64,000 bases of DNA from Planctellipticum sp942493135 (lineage in GTDB: Bacteria; Planctomycetota; Planctomycetia; Planctomycetales; Planctomycetaceae), in NCBI GenBank assembly GCA_942493135.1, contig OW818684.1:3162001-3226000 (forward strand). The letters are read 5' to 3'. A program made the translations under genes and the position numbers. This document shows, in pieces, positions 35,500-44,411 of the stretch. How positions within the stretch are numbered: the stretch's first letter is position 1; every line of letters starts with the position of its first letter. Under the pieces are notes generated by a model, which was not told the origin of the DNA, searched no databases, and saw only the letters and a program-made list of their open reading frames with translations.

Positions 35500-35817
35500 C
35501 TACGGCCGCACTTCAATCCACCCCTCGCGATAATAAGTCCGGTCGACCCGCCCGCCGTTCTGCAGGACGAAGTTGTTCACGCGATACCCGCTGCGGAACT
35601 CGAACGTGAGGCCCTCGCGGTAGTAGGCCGTGCGATACGCCGAGCGGCTCTCCGGAACCGGATGGGGCGGCGCTCGCTCGTCGACCAGCCGATGGCTGAA
35701 GTACGATCGGCGATACATCCAGTCCTGAGCTACGCCCGGCGACGCGCCGAGGCAGACTCCCAGCGCCGACCCGGCCCAAAGCAGCAACGCAGTTCCGATC
35801 CTGTGCAGGATGGCCAT
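35500..35817 (-). CDS. Small secreted protein
   Basis: A 105-residue protein with signal peptide (MAILHRIGTALLLWAGSALG to GVAQ) and a mature part rich in Tyr and Arg: DWMYRRSYFSHRLVDE, AYRTAYYREGLTFEFRSGYR and TYYREGWIEVRP. The YYREG unit occurs twice. AAGGAGA precedes the ATG at a good distance, so the longer upstream frame is rejected. Family not recognised; its composition recalls the Tyr-rich secreted trio at 24903-26419 but without clear alignment. Confidence 0.72.
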   Translation of the reverse strand: MAILHRIGTALLLWAGSALGVCLGASPGVAQDWMYRRSYFSHRLVDERAPPHPVPESRSAYRTAYYREGLTFEFRSGYRVNNFVLQNGGRVDRTYYREGWIEVRP

Positions 35818-36120
35818 GCCGGTCTCCTTTCCCCGGCCCCTCCGCTCAACGCAGAAAGGTGTCGCCGAAAGTCCACAATGTTGACTTGCGCCAACGTCGC
35901 GAAGGAGCCACTCCTGAAAGGACTTAATCAGGCAGTTTCCGCGCCAATCGAAGTCAAAACGTCCCAACTTTGCCGGCCGACGGAGATCGACCTCGCAAAA
36001 TCCCCAAACGCAAACTTCCGCATGCCGCAATCTGCGACAACCGTCTCAGTTTGCACCACAGCCAGACAATCCGGCCCCTCGCGACAACCTCCCATTCATC
36101 CCGACGCATCGCACCGACGT
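35818..36120. other. Intergenic region upstream of the small secreted gene
   Basis: About 300 bases, moderately AT-richer than the genes. It should include the promoter of the small secreted protein on the minus strand, but no clear boxes, repeats or genes were found. Confidence 0.35.
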
Positions 36121-36190
36121 CTTCTCACTCACCACTCACCACTCCTCACCTCTTCTCTTCTCCTCACTACCCACCATCCACTATCCACCG
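36121..36190. repeat. 7-nt-period array containing the stop of the HerA-like gene
   Basis: Ten heptamers in register, among them CTCACCA twice, CTCCTCA, CTCACTA, CCCACCA and TCCACTA. The TAG of the minus-strand ATPase gene (36181-36183) lies inside one unit, so the last residues of that protein are encoded by the array. Confidence 0.8.
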
Positions 36191-38604
36191 ACCACTTCTT
36201 CCCCCCGCCACGCCAGCGCCACGCGCGTCACCGAGATGTCCGCCTTCTTCGGCTTGATCGTGATCTCTTCCAGCAGCAGCCGGTCCGGACTGGCCGTCGC
36301 TTCGAGGGCTTCCGTTTCCGCCTGGAACTGCGCCTCCAGTTCCTGGAGCTGATGTTGCAGCGTTTCCAGATTCTCCTCCGCCTGGGTCACGTCCTGACGT
36401 TCCCGGCCCGCGCGACCGGCCGAGCGCATCGCGGTTGCCGCCCGGCCGACGTTCGCCGTGCTCGCCAGCTTCCGGCCGAACAGCGCTCCCAGCAACGACG
36501 TGCCGAACGACATCGCCGCCGACATCGTCTGATCGCTCGCCTGGGCCTTCTCCTTCTCGATCTTCTGCTGCGCCCGGCGGATTCGTTCCTGCACCAGCGC
36601 CAGCTTCGGGGCATACTTCGACCGCAACTTGTCGACCTGCAGATCCCGCTGCTCGCGGGCCCCCTGGCTCAGCCGCGCGCGGAAGTCCCCCTCGCTTTCG
36701 CCGGGCCGCGAGAACTGCTTCAGCGACGGACACTTCCAGATGTCGAGCTCGTGCGTCCGATAGAGAAAGTCCTTCAGCGCCGTGGAAAGCTTCGCATACT
36801 TCTTCGGCTGAGCCAGCTCCGCCGGAAGCTCTGCAAAGGAAGCCCCATCGACCGGAGATTTCTCCAGCTCGGGCTCCTCATCGATCGTCAGTTTCGCACC
36901 GTCCCAAACGTCGGCCGAGATGTCTCCCGCAACCTCCGCCGTCAGCAACAGCGTCTCCCAGACGTCGACGTCGCTCTTCGCCTGGGCAAAGTGGACGCGG
37001 GCCGTCCCGACGAGCGCCGGCCGATAAGTCACCGGCCCCGTGGATCGAACCGGCACAAAGAACTCGGGCACATCCGGCGGCAGGACCGGGCGCGCGCCGC
37101 CCGCAACCGGAGCAGAACCCGGAGCCGCTGGAGCGGGGCTCGCGACGGAAGGAGTGACCACCAGCTGCACGGCCGCCGGCGCCCCATTGGCCTTGCGATC
37201 GGCCATTAGCGTAGCGATCTGGTCGCGCGTCAACGGCCCGCGCAGGAACGACAGCGCCCAACGGGTCTGGAAGACCACGGGCGCGTCGTCGTGGACGTTA
37301 TTCATCAGGAACACGCGGTTGCCCAGCCCCGACAGAATCGACTCCATCTGCTGTCGGTTGAACGACGCACCGGCCGCCGTCGACGCCCCTTCCAGCCCGT
37401 CGAGCACGCGGGCCTTGTCCCGTTCCGTCTGCAGCCGCCCGATGAACCAGGTCCCCGCGTTGGAGAGCCCTTTGTAATCCAGGTCGACGGGGTTCTGCGT
37501 CGCCAGCACGACCCCCAGCCCATACGCCCGCGCCTGCTTGAGCAGCGTCAGCATCGGAACTTTCGCCGGCGGATTGGCCGTCGGCGGAAAATAGCCGAAC
37601 ACCTCATCCATATAGAGCAGCGCCCGCAGACTCGCCGTGCCGGACTGGCGACGCATCCACGCGATCACTTCGTTGAGCAGGATCGTGACGAAGAACATCC
37701 GCTCGGGATCGGACAGATGCGCGATCGACAGAATCGCCAGTCGGGGCTTGCCGGCGGGCGTATACAGCAGCCGCTGAATATCGAGCGGCTCCCCTTCCAT
37801 CCAGGCGGAGAACCCGGGCGAAGCCAGCAGATTGTTGAGGCTCATCGACAGGCCGAACCGTTCCTTCGCCGGGAAGACGCTCTCCAGATCCATCACGCCG
37901 ATCTTGTCGAACGGCGGCGACTGAATCTCGCGGATCAGCCGCGGCAGATCCAGGTCTTTGCCGTCCTTCCAGGCCCGCTCCATCAGGCTGGCCAGCAGGA
38001 TGTGTTCCCGGCTCTGCAGCGGGTCGGCGTCGATCCCGAGCAGAGCGAGCAGGCCCGAGACCGCGGCATTGATCCGCTCGCGGAGGGCGTCGGCGTTCTC
38101 CATTGTCTCCGGACCGGGCGAGGAAAACGAACGGAGCACGGTCAGCGACAGCCCCGCGCTGCTGCCCGGCGTATAGATCGCCACGTCGGCGGACTCGCGG
38201 AACTTCGCAATCCGTTCGGGAGTCTGACCCCACGCGGCCAGGCCGTTCCGCCAGTCGTCGGCGGTCTTCTGCGCCAGCTCGTCGAGCGACAGCCCCTTGC
38301 GCGTGGCGTCCGCCGGATCGAGCCAGGGCTTGAAGCTGCCCGGCTGCAGATCCGGAAACGTGAGGAGCAGGTTCCCCAGATCCCCCTTGGGGTCGATGAT
38401 GATCGCCGGGATGCCGTCGATCGCGGCCTCTTCCAGCAGGGCCAGGCAAAGCCCGGTCTTGCCGCTGCCGGTCATGCCGACGCACACGGCGTGCGTCGTC
38501 AGGTCCTTGGCATCGTAGAGCAGCAGCTCATCCCGCGCGGCCTTCGCCGCAGGATCGTACGTCTTGCCCAGGTAGAACGCGCCGAGCTTCTCGAAATCCT
38601 GCAT
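36181..38604 (-). CDS. HerA-like ATPase (helicase HerA / DUF853-type ATP-binding protein)
   Basis: An 807-residue cytoplasmic P-loop ATPase. Walker A is CVGMTGSGKTGLCLALLEEA (about residues 42-61), with DPKGDLGNLLLTF after it. Walker B is ALLYMDEVFGYFPP. Then come LLKQARAYGLGVVLATQNP (sensor region) and an arginine-rich IGRLQTERDKARVL. This order matches HerA/FtsK-type translocases of the DUF853 kind. The C-terminal 200 residues contain a coiled coil (ENLETLQHQLQELEAQ) and a Gly/Ala-rich stretch. HerA pumps or unwinds DNA, in archaea with NurA; no nuclease partner is adjacent here. The substrate is not proven. Confidence 0.83.
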   Translation of the reverse strand: MQDFEKLGAFYLGKTYDPAAKAARDELLLYDAKDLTTHAVCVGMTGSGKTGLCLALLEEAAIDGIPAIIIDPKGDLGNLLLTFPDLQPGSFKPWLDPADATRKGLSLDELAQKTADDWRNGLAAWGQTPERIAKFRESADVAIYTPGSSAGLSLTVLRSFSSPGPETMENADALRERINAAVSGLLALLGIDADPLQSREHILLASLMERAWKDGKDLDLPRLIREIQSPPFDKIGVMDLESVFPAKERFGLSMSLNNLLASPGFSAWMEGEPLDIQRLLYTPAGKPRLAILSIAHLSDPERMFFVTILLNEVIAWMRRQSGTASLRALLYMDEVFGYFPPTANPPAKVPMLTLLKQARAYGLGVVLATQNPVDLDYKGLSNAGTWFIGRLQTERDKARVLDGLEGASTAAGASFNRQQMESILSGLGNRVFLMNNVHDDAPVVFQTRWALSFLRGPLTRDQIATLMADRKANGAPAAVQLVVTPSVASPAPAAPGSAPVAGGARPVLPPDVPEFFVPVRSTGPVTYRPALVGTARVHFAQAKSDVDVWETLLLTAEVAGDISADVWDGAKLTIDEEPELEKSPVDGASFAELPAELAQPKKYAKLSTALKDFLYRTHELDIWKCPSLKQFSRPGESEGDFRARLSQGAREQRDLQVDKLRSKYAPKLALVQERIRRAQQKIEKEKAQASDQTMSAAMSFGTSLLGALFGRKLASTANVGRAATAMRSAGRAGRERQDVTQAEENLETLQHQLQELEAQFQAETEALEATASPDRLLLEEITIKPKKADISVTRVALAWRGEEVVGG

Positions 38605-38702
38605 GACGGGGTCTCACGAAAGCGGGTCACCATCGGCCCGTGAAGCCTGAGTCAAATCTCTTCACAAAGGAGTCCTGACCCCAGCTTCACACTCTGTTCT
38701 TC

Positions 38703-38737
38703 CCCATCCACCATCCACTACCCACCATCCACTCTCT
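38703..38737. repeat. 7-nt-period array abutting the argH stop
   Basis: Five heptamers in register (CCCATCC, ACCATCC, ACTACCC, ACCATCC, ACTCTCT) ending at the base before the argH stop codon. Confidence 0.75.
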
Positions 38738-40114
38738 CTACGCCAACCGCTCGCGCCATCGCTGCACTTGCGTCGCGACCGGGCCGGCGCCGCCCGAGCC
38801 TTCGCTCTGCAACCGGGCCACCACGTTGCGGACCCCCAGCACGCCGTAGACGTCGTCGGTAATCTTGTCGCTGGCCGCTTGAAATTCGGCGAGCGGCAGC
38901 TCGGCGAGGCGGATCTGCTTCTGCTCGCACAGCCGGACGAGTTTGCCGACGACTTCGTGGCCGGTGCGCATCGGGACGCCGCGCAGAATGAGATATTCCA
39001 TCAGCGTTGTGGCGTCCAGGAAACCTTCTTCCAGGCGAGCCTCAATCGTCTCGGTCCGCAGCCGGGCGTGTTCGACGACCGATGGCGCCAGTTCCAGGCA
39101 GGCGAAGACCGTATCGAAGGCGTCGAAGAACGCCAGTTTGTCTTCCTGCAGATCGCGGTTGTAGGCCATCGGCAGGCCTTTCAGCAGCGTGAGGATCTGC
39201 TGGACGTCGGCGACGACGCGAGCCGATTTGCCGCGGATCAGTTCCAGCACGTCGGGATTCCGCTTCTGCGGCATGATCGACGAACCGGTGGTGTAGGCAT
39301 CCGGCAGCTTCAGGAAGCCGAACTCCGTCGTGCACCAGAGAATCCACTCCTCGGCCCAGCCGCTCAGATGGATTGCGATCAGCGACATCGCAAAGATCGA
39401 TTCCGCCAGATAGTCCCGGTCGCTGGAAACGTCGAGGCTGTTCGCGGCGACATCGTCGAAGCCGAGCAGTTCGGCCGTGAGTCGGCGATTGATCGGCAGC
39501 GAAGACCCTGCGAGGGCGGCGGCCCCGAGAGGCGAAACATTGAGCCGGGCGCGGCAGTCCCGCAGCCGGAGTCGATCCCGTTCGAATTTTTCGCAGTAGG
39601 CCAGCCAGTAATGGGACGCCATCACCGGCTGCGCTCGCTGCAGGTGGGTGTAGCCGGGCAGGACCACCCCATCGTCGATCTCGGTGCGCGCTACGAACGC
39701 CCGCTGCAGTTCGACCAGTTGCGCATCGAGAGCGTCGAGGCAATCGCGAACGTAGAGCTTGATGTCCGTCGAGACCTGGTCGTTCCGGCTCCGGCCCGTG
39801 TGGAGCTTCCGTCCGACGTCTCCGATCCGCTGGATCAGGGCGGACTCGATGTGCATGTGGATGTCTTCGAGCTCGGTGCGGTACGCGAACTCCCCCCGGT
39901 CGATCTCGCCGCCGATGACATCCAGGGTTTCGACGATCTGACAACACTCATCGGCGGTAATCAGACCGACCTCGGCGAGCATCCGGGCATGGGCCTGCGA
40001 GCCGCGGATATCGACCGCGGCGAGGCGGGCGTCGAAGCTGATCGACTCGGTGAACTTTTCGACGCGGGGATCCGTATGTTCCCCGAACGCCCCGCCCCAC
40101 GCTTTGCCAGCCAA
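38738..40114 (-). CDS. argH: Argininosuccinate lyase
   Basis: Last enzyme of arginine synthesis: splits argininosuccinate into arginine and fumarate. The 458-residue protein has the family's early motif KAWGGAFGEHTD, the substrate-binding TGRSRNDQVSTD and YTHLQRAQPVMASHY, and the signature loop GSSIMPQKRNPD with the catalytic serine. Length is standard. It is 110 bases downstream of flhB on the same strand, so it could be read through from the flagellar operon, but no functional link is implied. No other arginine genes are in the window. Confidence 0.96.
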   Translation of the reverse strand: MAGKAWGGAFGEHTDPRVEKFTESISFDARLAAVDIRGSQAHARMLAEVGLITADECCQIVETLDVIGGEIDRGEFAYRTELEDIHMHIESALIQRIGDVGRKLHTGRSRNDQVSTDIKLYVRDCLDALDAQLVELQRAFVARTEIDDGVVLPGYTHLQRAQPVMASHYWLAYCEKFERDRLRLRDCRARLNVSPLGAAALAGSSLPINRRLTAELLGFDDVAANSLDVSSDRDYLAESIFAMSLIAIHLSGWAEEWILWCTTEFGFLKLPDAYTTGSSIMPQKRNPDVLELIRGKSARVVADVQQILTLLKGLPMAYNRDLQEDKLAFFDAFDTVFACLELAPSVVEHARLRTETIEARLEEGFLDATTLMEYLILRGVPMRTGHEVVGKLVRLCEQKQIRLAELPLAEFQAASDKITDDVYGVLGVRNVVARLQSEGSGGAGPVATQVQRWRERLA

Positions 40115-40223
40115 CGCAGCACCTCTCTGCCGGAAATCGAGCCAGTGACGCCATCGATCCGACGGCGGAATGTGACTCCATTTCTAGCAGAAATCGAGAG
40201 GAGACGGTACGGAGCAAGCGATG

Positions 40224-41303
40224 CTACGCCGACATCGGCGGCTGCCGACCTGTGATGCGGTAGACGTATGCCAGAATCTCGATGAAAACGTCGTACATCT
40301 CCGCCGGGATTTGCTGGCCCACTTTGACCGATTTGTACAGAGCTCGCGCCAGCGGTTTCCGTTCGATGATCGGGATGCCGTGCTCGGCGGCGATCTTCCG
40401 GATCTGGGCGGCGATCTCGTCTGCCCCCTTGGCGACGATCGTCGGCGCCGGCATCGTCGCCGGGTCATACTTGATAGCGATCGCCAGTTCGGTCGGGTTC
40501 GTGATCACCACGTCCGCCGTCTTGACCGCCTGAAGGTTCCGGCCTTCGGTCAGTTTGCGGTGGGCCTCGCGGCGCCGCATCCGCGTGTGCGGGTCGCCGT
40601 CCATATCCTTCATTTCCTCGCGCAGCTCCTGCTTGGTCATCATCATGTCCTGCTCGTGCTTCCACCATTGAAAGCCGTAGTCGAGGATGGCGAGAATCAG
40701 CAGCGTTCCCGAGAGGTAGTACCCCAGTTCGACCGTCGACTGCCCGGCATGCGCCAGCACGAGGAGCAGATCCATGTCGGCGATGTTGTGCACGCTCCGC
40801 ACCTGGTACGAGACGTACCAGTACGCAATCGACGCGATGGCGACCAGCTTGAACAGGCTCCCCCCCAGCTTGACCAGGGCGGCGATCGAGACGATCCGCT
40901 GGGCCCCCTTGAGCGGATTGAGACGCTCGAATTTCGGCATCAGGGCTTCCGGCGACCAGAGGAAGCCGGCCTGAGCCAGATTGATGGCCAGGCTCCCCGC
41001 GGCGACAACCAGCATCAGCGGCAACACGCTGACCGCCAGTAGAGCCACCAGTTGCCAGGTTTTCTTCGTGAACGTCGGGATGTCGGTCTCAAAGACCGGC
41101 GTCGCGGTGAGCGATGATCGCAAGTAGCTGGCCAGCGTCTCGACGACTTCCGGACCAAAGAAGTACAGGGCGCTGGTCGCCCCCATCAGCACGACGGCAG
41201 CGGCCAGGTCCGTGCTGCGCGCAATATTCCCCTGCTCGCGCGCCTGCGTCCGGCGGCGATCTGTCGGCAGCTCTGTCTTCTCGCCATTCTCGTCGGAAGC
41301 CAC
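40224..41303 (-). CDS. flhB: Flagellar export gate protein FlhB
   Basis: Substrate-specificity switch of the flagellar type III secretion system, 359 residues. The N-terminus EKTELPTDRRRTQAREQGNI is typical. Four membrane helices follow (about 33-52, 84-110, 145-168, 187-208), then the cytoplasmic domain with VVITNPTELAIAIKYD. The autocleavage tetrapeptide is NPTE (N269-P270-T271-E272) where most FlhB proteins have NPTH. The asparagine and proline needed for cleavage are kept. APTIVAKGADEIAAQIRKIA is the conserved C-terminal block. It follows fliR in the operon. Confidence 0.94.
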   Translation of the reverse strand: MASDENGEKTELPTDRRRTQAREQGNIARSTDLAAAVVLMGATSALYFFGPEVVETLASYLRSSLTATPVFETDIPTFTKKTWQLVALLAVSVLPLMLVVAAGSLAINLAQAGFLWSPEALMPKFERLNPLKGAQRIVSIAALVKLGGSLFKLVAIASIAYWYVSYQVRSVHNIADMDLLLVLAHAGQSTVELGYYLSGTLLILAILDYGFQWWKHEQDMMMTKQELREEMKDMDGDPHTRMRRREAHRKLTEGRNLQAVKTADVVITNPTELAIAIKYDPATMPAPTIVAKGADEIAAQIRKIAAEHGIPIIERKPLARALYKSVKVGQQIPAEMYDVFIEILAYVYRITGRQPPMSA

Positions 41304-41413
41304 GCCGGGGCAGCCCTGGGAAGGTCAGTTGTTGGGGAGGGAATCGCGAGTCACCAGGAAATGCGGGCCTATCGCTTGTCGCTCATCGCCGGAGGTTGCC
41401 GCCCCACCTCTTC

Positions 41414-41448
41414 TCCGACTCTCAACTCTCGTCTCTCAACACTCAACT
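41414..41448. repeat. 7-nt-period array near the fliR stop
   Basis: Five heptamers in register (TCCGACT, CTCAACT, CTCGTCT, CTCAACA, CTCAACT), ending 18 bases from the fliR stop. Confidence 0.7.
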
Positions 41449-41466
41449 CCATCGATCCCGCCGCAC

Positions 41467-42465
41467 TCACGACTCCGGCAGCACCAGCACCTCGCCAAAG
41501 TGGTCCAGCGTCTCCGGCAGGAAATCCCACACCGAATCGCCGAGTCCGCCGAGCGTCGCAGCGAGGAACAGAAAACTCAATATCGCCCGCAGTGCGAAGC
41601 CGACGGTCTGCACGTTGATCTGCGGCACGGTGTGGCTGAGAAAACCGACCGTCAGGTCGATCAGCGACATCAGCACCATCACCGGAGCCGCAATCCGGAC
41701 CCCGATCACCAGCGACTGGCGGACCAGCTCCCGCAGCAGATCGATCGAGGAGTGCGAGACGAACGCCGTCCCCGGCGGAAAGGTCTGAAAGGTCTCGACC
41801 ATGATACGGACCATCTGCAGGTGGCCGCCCACCGAATCGAGCATCAGAAACACCGCGGTGCCGAGCATGTAGAGCATCTGCCCGGTGATCGAGCCGGAGG
41901 TTTCCAGGTCGGGATTGAAGATTTCCCCCAGTCCGAAACCGCTCTGCTGATCGATGAGCTGCCCGGCGATCTGCAGTCCGGACAGGATCGCCGTCACCCC
42001 CAGCCCCAGCATCAAACCGAAGCTGATCTCCCCTGCCGCCACCCAGGCCAGCTCGATCCAGCTCGTGGGCCAGACCGGGCGCACGTGGTACTCCTCGGGC
42101 GCCAGGCCGATGTCGGGCGACAGGTGAGCCGCCTGCTGCAACGTGTCGAACCGGGCCTCCAGTCCCGGGGGGACTTCCTCACGGACGAGGCGGCCGTCGC
42201 CGTTCTCGTCGAGCCGCTCGAAACCCCGCCGGCCCTGCGAGTTCAGCGTGGGAGTGATGATCATCGCCAGCATCATGATGATCAGGATGCGGACGTTGGG
42301 GGGAATGGTCGACTGTCCGAAGATCGGGCCGAGGAACAGCAGCCCGCTGAGCCGCAGCAGCACCAGGATGAACGTGTGAAACTGCTCGACGGCGCCGGGG
42401 AGCAGCAACTGCCAGGCGAGGTTCTGCAGGCGGTCGAGCGCCGGCGGCTGAAGCATTTCGTCCAC
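41467..42465 (-). CDS. fliR: Flagellar export gate protein FliR with inserted EF-hand-like loop
   Basis: Core membrane component of the flagellar export gate, 332 residues, whereas FliR is usually about 260. Family hallmarks are FILVLLRLSGLLFLGPIFG with STIPPNVRI, GEISFGLMLGLG, AGQLIDQQSGFGLGEIFNP and, later, APVMVLMSLIDLTVGFLSHT with VPQINV. The extra length is an insertion after the second helix. It contains DENGDGRLVREE (residues 86-97), a textbook 12-residue EF-hand loop with acidic or polar residues at positions 1, 3, 5 and 12, G at 6 and a hydrophobic at 8. The GTG start is preceded by AGGGG. The stop of fliQ is 17 bases upstream. Confidence 0.93.
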   Translation of the reverse strand: MDEMLQPPALDRLQNLAWQLLLPGAVEQFHTFILVLLRLSGLLFLGPIFGQSTIPPNVRILIIMMLAMIITPTLNSQGRRGFERLDENGDGRLVREEVPPGLEARFDTLQQAAHLSPDIGLAPEEYHVRPVWPTSWIELAWVAAGEISFGLMLGLGVTAILSGLQIAGQLIDQQSGFGLGEIFNPDLETSGSITGQMLYMLGTAVFLMLDSVGGHLQMVRIMVETFQTFPPGTAFVSHSSIDLLRELVRQSLVIGVRIAAPVMVLMSLIDLTVGFLSHTVPQINVQTVGFALRAILSFLFLAATLGGLGDSVWDFLPETLDHFGEVLVLPES

Positions 42466-42482
42466 GAGCGGTCCCCTGCGAG

Positions 42483-42749
42483 CTAAATGGTGCCGGGAAT
42501 GCCGCGGTACAGATGCGTGGTGTATTCGACCAGCAGCGACAGCGCCCACGGGAGCGTGTAGAGCAGGACCAGCACCATCGTGACCAGTTTCGGCACAAAG
42601 CTCAGCGTCTGCTCCTGAAGCTGAGTGACGGCCTGGACGATGCTGATCAGCAGACCGACCGCCATCGCCGACACCATCACCGGCAGGCCGATTGCGAGCG
42701 TCAGCATCACGGCATTGCGGCAGAGTTCGACGGCGCTATCGATGGTCAT
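42483..42749 (-). CDS. fliQ: Flagellar export gate protein FliQ
   Basis: An 88-residue protein with two membrane helices (about 16-40 and 50-75), the standard FliQ size. VELCRNAVMLTLAIGLPV and VGLLISIVQAVTQLQEQTLS are strongly conserved in the family. It forms part of the FliPQR channel. It lies 57 bases downstream of an unknown secreted-protein gene and 17 bases upstream of fliR, in the usual P-Q-R order apart from that interruption. Confidence 0.95.
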   Translation of the reverse strand: MTIDSAVELCRNAVMLTLAIGLPVMVSAMAVGLLISIVQAVTQLQEQTLSFVPKLVTMVLVLLYTLPWALSLLVEYTTHLYRGIPGTI

Positions 42750-42806
42750 GGAAGAAGCTCGGGAGCGGAAAGCGGTCAGCGGAAAGCCGGAGGGCAGTAG
42801 CGAGGG

Positions 42807-43391
42807 CTATCGACGAAGGTTCCACAAAGTGAAATCGCCGGAGGGCGAGACGAACTCTCGAAATGACGGACGGCTGTCGGCATCCAGGATCAGCGCCCCG
42901 CTTCCCCTCGGATCGTTTCCGTCCGCAGACCGCTCGGAGTCGGGGGAGAGGAACGGACTCTGATGTTCGTCGGCGATGAGCCAATTGTTCGACGGCTGCC
43001 GCTTCGACGGTCCCTTCATGAGGATGGCGGTCTCCCCGTCGGACTCAATCAGATCCACCCAGGAAGTCGCCGCTCCGAAGGAAATTCTGAGACTGTCGTT
43101 CAGCCTCTGTTCGTCGTCGGGCCTCCTGTTGCGTTTCGACGCTGAGCGGTGGTCGTACCAGGCCCATCCGTTCGCGAAACGTTCCACCGAAATGGCCGAC
43201 GAGGACGTCGGCTGCTCGCGCGGTTCTCGCTTGACCACAGTCGCCAGACTCTCTGACTCAATGACTTTGACCCACGCCGATTCGTCGCCAAAGACTCCAT
43301 CCTGGGAGATGGCGGGCTCTTCCGTATTTGCGACCGAGGCGTCCACCTGCGTCGCGCAGACACTCAACAGAGTCAGGCAGATCCAATGCAT
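42807..43391 (-). CDS. Secreted protein of unknown function inserted between fliP and fliQ
   Basis: A 194-residue protein with a signal peptide (MHWICLTLLSVCATQVDA). The mature part contains two similar units: SAWVKVIESESLATVVKRE near residue 38 and TSWVDLIESDGETAILMKG near residue 106. Each has W-V, hydrophobic-I-E-S and a basic end, spaced about 68 residues. They look like an internal duplication. I recognise no family. AAGGGAC precedes the ATG. Its place inside the export-gate operon, with short spacings on both sides, suggests cotranscription; a flagellum- or envelope-related role is only inference. Confidence 0.7.
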   Translation of the reverse strand: MHWICLTLLSVCATQVDASVANTEEPAISQDGVFGDESAWVKVIESESLATVVKREPREQPTSSSAISVERFANGWAWYDHRSASKRNRRPDDEQRLNDSLRISFGAATSWVDLIESDGETAILMKGPSKRQPSNNWLIADEHQSPFLSPDSERSADGNDPRGSGALILDADSRPSFREFVSPSGDFTLWNLRR

Positions 43392-43455
43392 GGCGACGTC
43401 CCTTGTCGGTTCCTGTGATCAACAGGAGGTCATCAATTGGCTTCCATCAAACATC

Positions 43456-43476
43456 GGCCGGCACAGCCGGCCCTAC
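43456..43476. repeat. GTAGGG palindrome arm, copy E (reverse orientation)
   Basis: GGCCGGCACAGCC followed by GGCCCTAC is the exact reverse complement of copy D at 35446-35466. It overlaps the end of fliP by four bases (fliP stop at 43473), so this repeat again supplies or touches a stop codon. Confidence 0.75.
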
Positions 43477-44384
43477 CCCGAGAGGGGCCGGACGCTTTCG
43501 AGGAGCATCCCCACGGTGAGGAACCAGCCGTCGATCAGCACGAACAGCAGCAGCTTGAACGGCAGCGAAACCAGGACCGGCGGAAGCATCATCATGCCCA
43601 TGCTGATCAGGACCGACGAAATCACCATGTCGATCACGATGAACGGCAGATAGATCTGAAACCCGATCAGGAACGCGACTTTCAATTCGCTGAGCATGTA
43701 GGCCGGGGCCAGCGCCAGCAGCGACACGTCTTCGTACGTCTCCGGGTCCTTCCAGGTCGCCGCTTCGGGAGTCCCTTCAACCGGCCGCTGGAAGTCCACG
43801 AACATCCAGACGACTTCCGCGTTGCCGGCCTGGTCGATCTGTTCCGCCATGAACTCGCGGATCGGAGCCACCGCCCGCTTGAAGGCCGTGATCTCGTCGA
43901 TCTGCGATTCCCCCGGCCCCGGGGACGTGTAAGGCCGCACGCCGTCCTGGTAGCCCTTGCTCCAGATCGGCCCCATCACCATGAAGGTCAGAAACATCGC
44001 CAGCGAAATCAGCACCTGATTGGGCGGCAACTGCTGCGTGCCCAGCGCCTGGCGGAGCAGTCCCAGGACCACCACGAAGCGGATGAAGCACGTGGTCATC
44101 ATCAGGATCGACGGGGCGAGGCTGAGGACCGTCAGCAGGACCATCACCTTCAGCGAACCGGTCAAACCCTGCGGCGACGTCATCTGACCGACGTCGACCC
44201 CCAGCGGATTGGCCAGACCGTTCGGATTCTCCGCCAGCGGCGGAACGAGCCTGGGAGGCTGTACCGCCGGGATCTGCCGCTCGACGGCGGGCTGAATGAA
44301 CCCGCCGGGAGTCCGGCTGGTCGCCTGAGCCTGCAGAGTCTGCGGGGCGAGGACGACGGCGAGCAGCAGCAGCGCCGATTTCAT
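43473..44384 (-). CDS. fliP: Flagellar export gate protein FliP
   Basis: A 303-residue protein. A cleavable signal peptide (MKSALLLLAVVLAPQTLQAQ) is followed by a Pro/Asn-rich linker and the FliP core: LKVMVLLTVLSLAPSILMM, TCFIRFVVVLGLLRQALGTQ, PPNQVLISLAMFLTFMVM, then AYMLSELKVAFLIGFQIYLP and ISMGMMMLPP. These match the conserved helices of the export-gate subunit. E. coli FliP is 245 residues; the excess is in the N-terminal linker. The ATG is placed at the signal peptide; a longer frame would cross the palindrome upstream. Confidence 0.95.
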   Translation of the reverse strand: MKSALLLLAVVLAPQTLQAQATSRTPGGFIQPAVERQIPAVQPPRLVPPLAENPNGLANPLGVDVGQMTSPQGLTGSLKVMVLLTVLSLAPSILMMTTCFIRFVVVLGLLRQALGTQQLPPNQVLISLAMFLTFMVMGPIWSKGYQDGVRPYTSPGPGESQIDEITAFKRAVAPIREFMAEQIDQAGNAEVVWMFVDFQRPVEGTPEAATWKDPETYEDVSLLALAPAYMLSELKVAFLIGFQIYLPFIVIDMVISSVLISMGMMMLPPVLVSLPFKLLLFVLIDGWFLTVGMLLESVRPLSG

Positions 44385-44411
44385 TGGCCAGTTTCTCAGG
44401 ATGCCCGTCGC

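Noticed and set aside
36121..36190. CRISPR-like direct repeats
   Set aside because: The units are 7 nt, degenerate and without unique spacers, so this is not a CRISPR array.
34996..37209. 737-codon plus-strand frame
   Set aside because: Its second half is antisense to the HerA-like ATPase and its first half crosses repeat DNA; no protein features.
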